In this document: piece after piece, positions 35,196 to 43,926 of the stretch | Layout of the letters: each line of letters starts with the position of its first letter | How positions within the stretch are numbered: the first letter of the stretch is position 1 | DNA from: Candidatus Methanophagales archaeon | Lineage (GTDB): Archaea; Halobacteriota; Syntropharchaeia; Alkanophagales; Methanospirareceae | Assembly: GCA_024699715.1 (NCBI GenBank) | Contig: JANPRD010000008.1 | Span: forward strand, 1 to 64,000 | Length of the DNA: 64,000 nt | Reading direction: 5' to 3' | Program-made: the position numbers and the translations under genes | Notes under the pieces: model-generated | Told to the model about the DNA's origin: nothing | Database searches by the model: none | What the model saw: the letters and a program-made list of their open reading frames with translations, nothing else

Positions 35196-35698
35196 TTACA
35201 TCAACTTTCCCGCTCTCTATGGTAGCTTCAATAGGAGTGGCGTTGGTGTCGCTTAAAATCACATTGCTCAACTTTAGCACACTCGTCCCCGTTCCTATGA
35301 CCTCAAATGAAATGGATGAGAGCACGCCAGCCTCTTTCACACCTTTCTCTACACCCATTCTTGTCTCTACATATTCAATCTTACCGATAGTATTGTTGAT
35401 TTCATTCACAAGAACGATTGTATTTTCACCATCTTGTGATAGAAAATTCCCCTGCGATTGCGAAGTTGCATTCAATATGTTCGGATTAAAGTATAAATCG
35501 TATTGAACAGCATATATCTCTGCACCATTTGGCTCTATTCTTATCTCAATTGTGAAATTCTCGCCGGGGGATGCCTCTATGAACGATGGACTAAACGCTT
35601 ATCTTTGGCGTTGCGGATGTTGCAGTCGTTAGACATAAAAGCATAAGAAGCAATGCGCAACAACACACAGTTCCCCTTCTCACTCCAATCCCCATCAT
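35116..35698 (-). CDS. Cohesin-rhodanese-PGF-CTERM fusion, N-terminal cohesin part
   Basis: The gene starts at ATG 35698 (or 35695) with a signal peptide (CCCALLLMLLCLTTATSATP), breaks at TAG near 35597 by one extra T, and continues with [60 protein letters not shown] and [10 protein letters not shown], a cohesin very close to that of the next gene. It then passes into the rhodanese after a second one-base shift. A TATA box lies about 30 bases upstream (35727-35740). First gene of the operon down to 30331. Confidence 0.75.
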
Positions 35699-35726
35699 TT
35701 CCTTCACCTCTTTCTCTTCCGCCCTC

Positions 35727-35740
35727 TATATAAATATTAA
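35727..35740 (-). promoter_or_regulatory. TATA box of the three-cohesin operon
   Basis: Reverse-strand TTAATATTTATATAG, about 30 bases ahead of the ATG at 35698, with no other gene between. It differs from the shared dockerin-unit promoter element, so this operon is probably controlled separately. The remaining stretch to 35960 is AT-rich and holds no gene that I can see. Confidence 0.55.
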
Positions 35741-35960
35741 CTTTTCAATCCTTAATGTAATTCCTTCCACATTCATTCCTCATAAATATTACCATAGCTC
35801 CGTTCATAGTCGGATGGAGGTCTTGCTCGGTGTGTTGGTCTTAGAGGCATTCGACTTTGTGTCCATGGGATGTTCATACAAGAAAACTTAAGTCCGTTGA
35901 AAAAGCAAAAAGGGAAAAAAGAAAAATTTTCAACATTTTTTCCTGTTCCTATTGGTTTGC

Positions 35961-36863
35961 TTACCATGCTGCGTGTCCCCACATCGTTCCGACAATCACT
36001 GCATCCAATATGTTTATCTCGCAGTCGTTGTTCAGGTCGGCGCCACTCTGCTCTTCGCTGCTCCATACATGACCGCAGCATGTCGCAGCAGTTCCGTCGC
36101 ACTTCTCGCCGAAGTGCTTACCTATCCATACTGCATCAAGGATGTTCACGACACCGTCGCCGTTCGCATCTCCAGCCATGTATACAATCACATCAAAGTA
36201 TTCCGTGGTGCTCATCTCTGGGCATCCATCATCCGTCACGGTAACACTCGCTTTGAGCGGTTCGTAGCTGTTTGTAGATGAGTTCCACTTCCATGTTATG
36301 TATGAGTGGTTCTTGCATATGCAGCAGACGCCACTGTGCGGGTCGCATGGCAGTCCGCCCTCAGTCGTTCCATACTGCCCGTCTCCGAATGACCATCTTA
36401 TGTATGAAATGTTGTAGCCCTTCTCCTCATCAGGATCCGTGACATTCACGCAAAGCACCGCAAGCGATTCATACTTCTTCTGCGCATTGTTTATCAGATG
36501 CTTTGAACCTGCGCAGAGAATCACAGGCGGTTTGTTCTTGTATATCGTGACTGTGCCGTTGTGAACCTCATACCACTTGTTCTCCTGCTTGTCAGAGTCT
36601 ACGAGGACTACTTCTGTTATGTTAATAGATGTCGTTGCTCCAGGTTCTCCGATTGCAGTGAACTGTATTTTTGCAACTGTTCCTCTGCGTGTCACGCCAG
36701 TGTCAGTGCCAACCCTCGTCTCCGCATACTCAATCGTCCCTGTTGCGTGGTCTATCTTGTTGACAACGACCATTGTCTTGTTCCCGTCCTGGCTCAAGAA
36801 GTCTCCTGAGACTTGCGACTCCGCCCTCAGCACACTCGGATCATACTTGATTGTATATTGCAC
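35961..36863 (-). CDS. Giant cohesin/DUF3344 protein, C-terminal part with dockerin
   Basis: 3' end of the gene starting at 39668. It contains most of cohesin 3 (IKYDPSVLRAESQVSGDFLS, IEYAETRVGTDTGVTRRGTV), a PKD/Ig-like domain (LCVNVTDPDEEKGYNISYIR, FGDGQYG) and a terminal dockerin with two Ca-binding repeats: GDANGDGVVNILDAVWIGKH and GADLNNDCEINILDAVIVGT. The preceding cohesin strands are in another frame (36827-37021), which is itself open back into the DUF3344 end (AGDYFCMANAFLILEK), so no new gene starts here. Confidence 0.8.
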   Translation of the reverse strand: MQYTIKYDPSVLRAESQVSGDFLSQDGNKTMVVVNKIDHATGTIEYAETRVGTDTGVTRRGTVAKIQFTAIGEPGATTSINITEVVLVDSDKQENKWYEVHNGTVTIYKNKPPVILCAGSKHLINNAQKKYESLAVLCVNVTDPDEEKGYNISYIRWSFGDGQYGTTEGGLPCDPHSGVCCICKNHSYITWKWNSSTNSYEPLKASVTVTDDGCPEMSTTEYFDVIVYMAGDANGDGVVNILDAVWIGKHFGEKCDGTAATCCGHVWSSEEQSGADLNNDCEINILDAVIVGTMWGHAAW

Positions 36864-38384
36864 AGCGTAGACATCCCCATCACGCCATTCAGAATTGCCG
36901 TGTATGGATCAACAACGACTTCAATGTCAAACTGGTCCTGCGGCTGCACCGTCACATTCGCAGGCACAATCTCTACCACCTTCTTCTTGCCCTTCTCCAG
37001 TATTAAGAACGCATTCGCCATGCAGAAGTAATCGCCTGCTCTGGAATGTGGCTCTGGAACTCCGCGATGTTCTCGCCCTGTTTGAGTGATATAATGTCAC
37101 ATTCGGTTCTCGTATTATGCCAGAGTTCCACCTGTCCGGCTACAAGTGGCTCCTGTCAGATCGCCCTTCCAGCCGTTGTCATTGAAGTAACAGCCTGTTC
37201 TTGTGCAGGCTCACCCGCACCTGGAGCGATTGTTATTAACCTCGCATCTGCGAACTTCCTAATGTCCTCAGTGATATTGAATATAGCGTAGGTCGTTGCC
37301 TCTTCCGGCTCACGCCGTAGTATCTCTTGCATACAGCATGTCGAATCCCTCATTGATGATAGATTATCCGCTCAGGCTCATTTGGATGCTCGTAAACCAC
37401 TGACGAGAACCATGCCCTGCAATCGTATACCACTCGGCATGGGGGTTCGTGAGATGAACATGCTTTGTTCGTGCCATACGGCGTCAAGTCGGCTGTCACA
37501 TCGTAGACCAGCATTCCCGTTGGAGTAATAGCTACCGAAGCCCTTCCTGTCTGTAGTGAGTGTCATTCAGCCATCGTGTAGATATGCCGTTGAAGTGAAT
37601 CGACATAGTAACCGTCACATGCTTCGTCGTCTCCATCAGCGATTTGTCCCATGCATAATAGACATAGCAGCAGTGCCTTCTTAATCGTCGCACCATTTGG
37701 AATTGACAGTTATCCTTCGTCCAACTCACTGCATAACCGTCCAGTCGGCGCATCCTTACTGCAGGTATGCTGCTATGTTACCAGTGCAGATAGTAGTGGC
37801 GCAAACTAGCATAGCGCATTGTAGTGTCCCTGTGTTGTGTGTAGTAAGTATCTATCCTCCTGCCATCTTGCCAGCCGTCACCTTTGTAGCCATTAACGAC
37901 AGGCGTCACATCTCTTGTCAGCATATTATTAGCTTCGTTGCATTCTGTCACATTATTTAGAGAATCAGCAGTCACATTAATCTGTGTAGTCCTCGTTTGC
38001 AAATGGATACCACTTGCACTTGCAATCAACCGTTGTCTTTGCGCCAGCAGAAAGACCCCTGACAGGCACTTCGCAGAGCATCTCCTCAGGACCGCCCATG
38101 TGGCTCACATTAAAGCGCACATAGAACGGTCCTGCGGCGCCATTTCCTATGTTCTTTATCGTTGCGCTTATGTTATTGCATTCTCTCTTCGCACCCGTGT
38201 GGTTCGTCGGTCCTACTGCACGGTCTCCAAGCCCTGGAGCATCCTGTTCAGTTCTATCTTTGTCACAATCAGGTCCGGATTAGTGCATGTGAAGTTACCG
38301 TCTCTCCACTTTGTCTTATCTGCTTCATATCGCTGGTCAAACAGTGCACTGTGTCTGCACACGCATCGCGCAACTTCTCAAATG
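36827..38384 (-). pseudogene. Frame-scrambled middle of the giant cohesin protein (CARDB, DUF3344)
   Basis: No frame stays open long here, but domain pieces in successive frames follow the expected order. CARDB: SAGAKTTVDCKCKWYPFANE, INVTADSLNNVTECNEANNM. DUF3344: WDKSLMETTKHVTVTMS, GISTRWLNDTHY, GFGSYYSNGNAG, DVTADLTPYGTNKA and INEGFDMLYA. Start of cohesin 3: VEIVPANVTVQPQDQFDIEV. At least eight indels would be needed to join them. Density far exceeds that of the flanks, so this is a low-quality stretch or a decayed region. Confidence 0.65.
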
Positions 38385-39668
38385 TCATCCGATGTCCAGC
38401 TTCGTCGTGCAGTTGCATGTATTATTGCAGTGAATCGTGAGCGTCCCCACCATGTAATTACCGTCTATCTCGTCGTTCCTTGCGAATGTTATCCACAGCT
38501 CTCCCGGTTGCACCAATACATCTGGCCAGTCGTTGCCATGCGGGAACACATCGGTGTTGCGCACCCAATTAACGACTTCTGCGCATTTGGGGTCGTAAGT
38601 GAGGTTTATCTGCCCCGACTGGAACATTCCTGTGCCGTTCACCCATATTTCCACTTCAGTGGTGTTGCAGTAAGACGCATTGCTGTTCTGCGGCACGAAG
38701 TATATCTCCTTCTCGTAAGGTCTTTTTGTACAAATCATCACCTCGTCCTCGTCAGAATACCACCCTACGAATCCCGTCTCCGGACACCACGCAGTTACAT
38801 TAACACGGTTGAAGTCACAACCCTCATCTTTGTTCATAGTTACGTTGAAGTACATCGTCACCGTCTGGCCACTGTTAAGTGTTGGGAATGTCCAATTTAC
38901 GTAGCCACCTTGAGACCCGATGCTCGAGTTTGCGGCAGGTGTTGGACTTGCGCTGTCATTGTAGGTCATGCCCGGACCAAACGTGTCGTTGACCGACAAG
39001 TTGGTGAAGTTGCAGCATGTTGCGGTTACGTTTATCATGAACCGGAATTCATCGCCTTTTACTGCATTCGTGATTGGACCGTCTACCCATGCACTTCCAT
39101 CCCAAACTTTCTTGTCTACTATTAGGGATGGTTTGCCGCAGATGAAGGTGCCGTTCTCTCCAGGCACATCATAGTCACTTGTTATATTTGATAGATATGT
39201 CTCATAGACAAACGACAAGTTTGACACGCAGCATGTCGACGACACACATTCTAATGTGATATTTCCGACATGGTAATCGCCAGGTGACCTGTCAAACGTA
39301 TTCGCATACGTTGCCCAGAACTGTTTTCTGTCAGGTGAAACATCAATCCATCCCTGACCGCCAAGAATGTTCCAGTTCGTCGTGTTCTGCTTGAAACCTG
39401 TTATGTTCACACATCTCGGATCATATTCTATGGTGAACTTCCCACCACCTATCTTCATGGAAGAATTAGCGTGAACTTGCACTTCTGTTGTATTTCCTGG
39501 ACCTGACACACTAGCATTAGGCGGACTTAGATAGTATATACCCTCCTCTCCCTGCGGTATTGGAACAGGTCGGAAGTAACCGAAAGCCTGCGGTGCAATT
39601 ACTGCAAGTATAGAAGCAACAATCATCGCTGCCATCGCTATACCTACCACCTTTTTCCTTTCGTTCAT
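38385..39668 (-). CDS. Giant cohesin/DUF3344 protein, N-terminal part
   Basis: 5' 427 codons of a roughly 1235-residue surface protein (39668 to 35961). Signal peptide (VGIAMAAMIVASILAVIAPQ), cohesin 1 (TTEVQVHANSSMKIGGGKFT, YDPRCVNITGFKQ, GDYHVGNITLECVSSTCCVS), a DUF11-like domain (KPSLIVDKKVWDGSAWVDGP..., FGPGMTYNDSASPTPAANSS) and cohesin 2 (TTEVEIWVNGTGMFQSGQIN, YDPKCAEVVNWVRNTDVFPH). These cohesins are Cys-rich, unlike those at 30-35 kb. Preceded by a leader of about 180 bases and the shared promoter element. Confidence 0.82.
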   Translation of the reverse strand: MNERKKVVGIAMAAMIVASILAVIAPQAFGYFRPVPIPQGEEGIYYLSPPNASVSGPGNTTEVQVHANSSMKIGGGKFTIEYDPRCVNITGFKQNTTNWNILGGQGWIDVSPDRKQFWATYANTFDRSPGDYHVGNITLECVSSTCCVSNLSFVYETYLSNITSDYDVPGENGTFICGKPSLIVDKKVWDGSAWVDGPITNAVKGDEFRFMINVTATCCNFTNLSVNDTFGPGMTYNDSASPTPAANSSIGSQGGYVNWTFPTLNSGQTVTMYFNVTMNKDEGCDFNRVNVTAWCPETGFVGWYSDEDEVMICTKRPYEKEIYFVPQNSNASYCNTTEVEIWVNGTGMFQSGQINLTYDPKCAEVVNWVRNTDVFPHGNDWPDVLVQPGELWITFARNDEIDGNYMVGTLTIHCNNTCNCTTKLDIG

Positions 39669-39710
39669 TTACTCTTTCCTCACCTCCACCTTGTTTGGGT
39701 ATTTATGTCA

Positions 39711-39775
39711 TAGCGCCCCTCCTCGGCGCTCTGAAGCCCCTTCAGGTGTCTCTCGCAACCCGCGAGGGGCACACC
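39711..39775 (-). promoter_or_regulatory. Putative structured leader element, copy 2
   Basis: Coding strand: GTGCCCCTCGCGGGTTGCGA, GACACC, TGAAG-GGG-CTTCA hairpin, then GCGCC-GAGGAG-GGGCGC. Two self-complementary stems are visible. Lies between the shared promoter and the 39668 start. It is also spanned by a short ORF (39708-39833, ending RRGGAL), for which I see no other support. Confidence 0.5.
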
Positions 39776-39849
39776 CCTCCGCTTCAACGCCCTTATGTTC
39801 GCCACATCCCCTCTCTTGCTCATACTTCATGCGAAGAATGAGAAATAGG

Positions 39850-39918
39850 GTTATAAATAACATTATGGAATAAAAACATATGCAAAAAGCATGTGTAAAA
39901 AGCATATTTCTTCACACA
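39850..39918 (-). promoter_or_regulatory. Shared AT-rich promoter element, copy 2
   Basis: Plus-strand ATAAATAACATTATGGAAT, followed by AAAAACATATGC-AAAAA-GCATGTG and a further AAAAAGCATAT. The CATATGC/GCATGTG pair is an inverted repeat around A5, suitable for a dimeric regulator just upstream of the TATA box. Confidence 0.65.
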
Positions 39919-40071
39919 ACCGAAAAGCATGCATGGGAGGTCGGAAATATTTCCTCTTTGGGCTTTATAGTGCCTGAAATTAAGTTTTTATTGCTAAGGG
40001 ATAGACGCAAAAAAGAAGAGAAAGGGAAAAAATAAAAAACTTGCAACTTTTTCGCTCTTCTGCTCTGTCTA

Positions 40072-40482
40072 TCAGCAGCTCTCCGTCAGCGTTCCAGCAC
40101 TTTTCATGCTTATGAAGTATCCTTCTCCACGCTCCATCGTCGTGAAGTCGTTGAACACTGGAGGAGCGACAGGGTTGTAAACCTCGAATTTCCGCTCAAT
40201 CGCATTCCACCTTGCGACATACCAGTAGTCGCCAGCAATTGAAGAGAGAGCATCTGTGATGTCTTTTGAGCAGTTCAGCCAGCCGACCATGTTCAAGCCC
40301 TTCTTTAACTCAATACTCATTGAAGTGTATGGTGTTCCGCTGTATGTCCATGTGCAGTTTTGCGTAACATAAACGAAGTAGCCTGTGCCGGGGTCCATTG
40401 TGCTCGCTCTTTCAAATTGTTTTGATGTTGCATTGTATCTATATACCGCACTGACATTGTCCCACACTGATGCCAGATACAC
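40072..40482 (-). CDS. C-terminal domain of a secreted cohesin protein
   Basis: A clean 136-codon stretch ending the gene that begins at 41206. It holds a Trp/Gly-rich domain (YLASVWDNVSAVYRYNATSK, MDPGTGYFVYVTQNCTWTYS, LKKGLNMVGWLNCSKDITDA, WYVARWNAIERKFEVYNPVA, MERGEGYFISM). The motif GLNMVGW with ARWN is a recurrent C-terminal module of archaeal surface proteins; its function is unknown to me. Last in the minus-strand unit from 43475. No anchor helix follows. Confidence 0.7.
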   Translation of the reverse strand: MYLASVWDNVSAVYRYNATSKQFERASTMDPGTGYFVYVTQNCTWTYSGTPYTSMSIELKKGLNMVGWLNCSKDITDALSSIAGDYWYVARWNAIERKFEVYNPVAPPVFNDFTTMERGEGYFISMKSAGTLTESC

Positions 40483-40493
40483 TGCTTGTGCTG

Positions 40494-41206
40494 TTATCTG
40501 AAGGTGTCAGCGGCAGTGACACTAAGTTCCAGCCCTTCGTAAAGGGTCTTTGCTGTAAGTTTCCTCCGCCGGTGCACCGCAGGTGAATGCTCCTGCTGTC
40601 TCTGGAGAGGGTTCATGTACATCATACTCACAAGTGGATATTCGTATAGATATGTCTCATCAGTACAAGTATCCGAAATCGAAGTTTGCACATCCCGCAT
40701 GTCGACGATAGCAGCAGTCTAATGTGAGATTGCCGACATGGTAGTCCCCAGGTGGTAAGCTCCACACCCATAGGCGCATAGTACGTTGCCCAGAACTGAA
40801 CTCATGTGCAGGCTGCGAGCATCGATCCATCCCATGACCGCCAAAGCGTAGTGTTCCAGTTCGTCCTGTTCTGCTTGACAACCTGTTATCTCTCGCGCAT
40901 CTCGGATCATATGTCGATGGTGAACAGCACCACCACCTATCTTGCCGCTTGGAAGAATTAGCGTGAACTTGCACAACCATGCTTCGCCTTTCCTGGACCT
41001 GGCACACTGGCATTAGGCGGGCTCAGGTAGTATATACCCTCCTCCCCCGGCGGTATTGGAACAGGTCGGAAGTAACCGAAAGCCTGTGGTGCAATTACTG
41101 CAAGTATAGAAGCAACAATCATCGCTGCCATCGCTATATATGTCACTTTTTTACCGTTTTTTACTTTCATTTTTATGTGCATCACATTTTTCCGCATTTT
41201 CCACAC
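40494..41206 (-). pseudogene. Frame-broken N-terminal signal and cohesin part of the 40072-41206 gene
   Basis: Starts at ATG 41206 (or 41170) with signal peptide YIAMAAMIVASILAVIAPQA and GYFRPVPIPPGEEG, almost identical to the start of the 39668 gene. The following cohesin is recognisable by DNA alignment to 39161-39541 but interrupted by many 1-10 base differences (for example TTCTGTTGTAT is replaced by AACCATGCTTCGCC), so no long frame survives. Starts 6 bases after the upstream gene's stop. Confidence 0.6.
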
Positions 41207-41211
41207 CTCTT

Positions 41212-42846
41212 TCAGCAGCTACAGCAGCTACAACATGTCAATGGTTCCCCCCGTATTATTTTGAGGCCATCACTCACCCCTACTCTGCCATCACAATTTA
41301 CATCACTTGCCCACCGACTCGCAACTGGTTCCCCCCGTATTATTTTGAGGCCATCACTCACCCCTACTCTGCCATCACCTCCCGCATCACCGCACTTAAC
41401 AAGTGTGTAGTTATTCCACGGCTCTATAAGTGGACGGTAATCCTGAGCTCCCGCACCTCCATCAATGCTGTAAGCGGAATTATTGATTCCATCGCCATCG
41501 GTGTCGCTTCCCAAGTAATCGCTCCAGTAATTACCTGTGTAGTTGTCGTATACCTTCCCGCCGTATTTGTAACCGATGCCCCAAGGATTATCAACGGAGC
41601 AGTTCCAGCAGTTCGTCCCTGTGTTGTCGTATGCCTGTGATGTCCGTCCCGTGAAGTTAAGATTATTAGAGATGAAGTCATTCCAGAACACGCAGTTGTG
41701 AGAACTGTTGTCCATTTTCAGTCCGTAATCACCGCTATACATTATATCGTTGCCGAAAATCTTGCTCCAATTTCCCCACACATATATACCGCATTTCGTA
41801 TTGTTTCGTATAGTATTATCTTCAACGGTATGGTAGAATCCCATGAGTTCAATGCCATAGGAATTGTTCACAATCGTGTTTTTTCTTATGCTAACGAACT
41901 GCGTATCATTCAGGTATCCAGGTTTGAGTGCTCTTGGGAAGATTTCTATGCCTGATGCGATGCTATCTTGCACCGTGTTGTTTATTATATCTACATATCT
42001 TGATTTCACGACCATTATGCCCTTGTAGTTCCCTTGAATCATGTTCTCCTCTATTGTCCCGTTAGATAAGTTACCTAAATATATACCTCTGCCACCTTCG
42101 CCACCGTAGACCTGACAATTCCTGATTGTGCAGTTCTTTATAACAAATGGGACATTTGTGTTCTCTATATGGATGCCATCGTAACCCGTAAGGTTCTCTA
42201 TCGTGAGGTTCTCTATATAATAGGTTCCGCTTATATTATTAGCTAATCCTGCACTTACTAGCTCATCAAAATCACTGTCGCTCATCACGATAATCGCTCG
42301 CCCAACGATGTGCACTTCTGTCCGCTCATTGTTCCATTCTTTCAGTTCGTCCACTTGATCGTCCACATCTGCAATCACTTTAAATTCATGAGTTCCTGCA
42401 GACAAGTTCACCATGAAATTCACCACCTTGCTCTTGCTCATGTTAAGTCCGTTCACGCTTACAGTTCCGTTCAGCACATCGTCGACATACAAACTGACAT
42501 TGAAAGAAGTTGTGATATTCGCCGTGCCGTTATTCACGATTGTTGCATTTATTATCTGGTTGGTATTCGGCTTTATGACATCTGGGAATCCGATGTCGCT
42601 GACGATGAGGTCGGGCATGGAAGCATTTTGTAGCACTAAGATTGCATCGCAAACACTGACATATCCGTCATTTCCACGACTATACCAAACTGACTGATTA
42701 CCAGTTGTGTTCAAATAGTTGAGAACATCCCATGTGTTTATCTCAAAAGTATTGCTATCAACCATGCTTGTGTTCAGTGTATTCCCATTAAATTCAGAGC
42801 AATTACTGCAAACCGGGTCGTATGCGGTCAGATGAACCATAGTCAA
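41212..42846 (-). CDS. Beta-helix surface protein with CARDB and C-terminal dockerin
   Basis: Main part of the gene starting at 43475. It carries the last strands of a DUF3344 domain (GNDGYVSVCDAILVLQ), a CARDB domain (MPDLIVSDIGFPDVIKPNTN..., DQVDELKEWNNERTEVHIVG), a right-handed parallel beta-helix of NosD/PbH1 type with repeated NNTI/NDI turns (residues about 195-430), and a dockerin: DAGGDGRVGVSDGLKIIRGE and DVNCDGRVGVSDGLKIIRGE. The two dockerin repeats are nearly identical in DNA. The protein ends in CCSCCSC. It could be a dockerin-borne glycan- or ligand-binding module. Confidence 0.82.
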   Translation of the reverse strand: MTMVHLTAYDPVCSNCSEFNGNTLNTSMVDSNTFEINTWDVLNYLNTTGNQSVWYSRGNDGYVSVCDAILVLQNASMPDLIVSDIGFPDVIKPNTNQIINATIVNNGTANITTSFNVSLYVDDVLNGTVSVNGLNMSKSKVVNFMVNLSAGTHEFKVIADVDDQVDELKEWNNERTEVHIVGRAIIVMSDSDFDELVSAGLANNISGTYYIENLTIENLTGYDGIHIENTNVPFVIKNCTIRNCQVYGGEGGRGIYLGNLSNGTIEENMIQGNYKGIMVVKSRYVDIINNTVQDSIASGIEIFPRALKPGYLNDTQFVSIRKNTIVNNSYGIELMGFYHTVEDNTIRNNTKCGIYVWGNWSKIFGNDIMYSGDYGLKMDNSSHNCVFWNDFISNNLNFTGRTSQAYDNTGTNCWNCSVDNPWGIGYKYGGKVYDNYTGNYWSDYLGSDTDGDGINNSAYSIDGGAGAQDYRPLIEPWNNYTLVKCGDAGGDGRVGVSDGLKIIRGEPVASRWASDVNCDGRVGVSDGLKIIRGEPLTCCSCCSC

Positions 42847-43475
42847 CTCCGCTATGTTCGGTCCAATTGTGACAGTGCCGTTGAAATATGTTGTATTCCT
42901 CGTTATGATGGTGTGACATAATTCAGCGCATCATGTCCATCATTTATCCAATACTGAATTAGAGGATAACTGTTATTCTCTAACACGACAACAAGAACGA
43001 TGCCATAGACTCTGCCATCAATCGTTCCATTGATTTTTGATACGTTCGCTGTGTTTGTTTGTCCCTGCATTGACACGATTGGTCACATTATACCACCACC
43101 AATATTTGCCGTGCGTGGTTGCCCAGACATTTGGATTGTTGTCATTTACGCCCTCAAGATGTAATGGACCTAGTTCGTTTCCATTGAACTTAACACTCAC
43201 CCAGCCTCGTGTATTCTCGTTGCCTCCCCATATACCACTATATAAGTATGCCTTCTGACAGTTCCAGCAGGCACATCGAAAGAACCTGAAAGAGTCGTTT
43301 GTCCGTTCCAACCCACACTACCTATGAAAACAGTGCCATTCAACGTGCCACTTGACCTCGTCGTCAGTCCCCATCCATTAAATTGATAATCCGCCACCGC
43401 CACTGGTATGCTGAGAAACACTATCGCCGCAACTAATATCGCCGCTATACATCCACATCTTACCCCTTTCTCCAT
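42847..43475 (-). pseudogene. Frame-broken N-terminal DUF3344 part of the beta-helix dockerin gene
   Basis: From ATG 43475 a signal peptide (AAILVAAIVFLSIPVAVADY) leads into DUF3344: FNGWGLTTRSSGTLNGTVFI, then in a second frame KAYLYSGIWGGNENTRGWVS and WATTHGKYWWWYNVTNRVN, then in others INGTIDGRVYGIVLVVVLEN and PLIQYWINDGHDALNYV, before joining the 42846 frame. Three or four single-base slips account for this. The order matches DUF3344 in other archaeal surface proteins. Confidence 0.7.
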
Positions 43476-43510
43476 CCTTTCACCACCTCCCTCTGCTGTT
43501 TGCTTTTATC

Positions 43511-43567
43511 TGCGCCATCATCGGCGCCCTTTCGCCCTCACGGAATATCGCACCCCGTAAAGGGCAT
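43511..43567 (-). promoter_or_regulatory. Putative structured leader element, copy 3
   Basis: Coding strand: ATGCCCTTTACGGGGTGCGA, TATTCC, GAGGGCGAAAG, then GCGCC-GATGAT-GGCGC, a perfect 5-bp stem. Block order matches copy 2 at 39711-39775. Lies about 35-90 bases before the ATG at 43475. Confidence 0.5.
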
Positions 43568-43609
43568 CTTATTCCTCATACCTCCATCCGCCTCTATCTT
43601 ACATCGTGC

Positions 43610-43670
43610 TAAAAATAAATAACATTATGGAATTAAAACATGTGCTTTTTGCATATGCAATAAACACACT
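43610..43670 (-). promoter_or_regulatory. Shared AT-rich promoter element, copy 3
   Basis: Plus-strand AAATAACATTATGGAATTAA followed by AACATGTGC-TTTTT-GCATATGC. It matches copy 2 in all but a few bases of the TATA/ATTCC block, with the inverted repeat flipped around T5. The 260-base divergent region 43476-43736 also must hold the promoter of the giant plus-strand gene; no clear plus-strand TATA was identified. Confidence 0.65.
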
Positions 43671-43926
43671 CATTATTTATTATATCTTGCGAAGATAGCG
43701 AAGAAGATGATGAAGAAGGGATGAGAGGAAAGGGAGATGAGAGGAAAGAAAAAAGGAAAGTGGAAGAAAGCGCAGATTTCGTGTGTCATCATACTTACAT
43801 TACTTGTAACATCGCAGAACATCTCTTCGCCCTTTTCGCCCGTCAACAATTCCCCCCCCCACTGAATTCAACATTTCCATCTGCAACGCCATCCCTCCTC
43901 CGCTTAACATATCCGCACCGAGTATC

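Noticed and set aside
37938-39125. 395-codon plus-strand ORF
   Set aside because: Antisense to the cohesin/DUF11 part of the 39668 gene; composition is Cys/His/Arg-rich and not protein-like.
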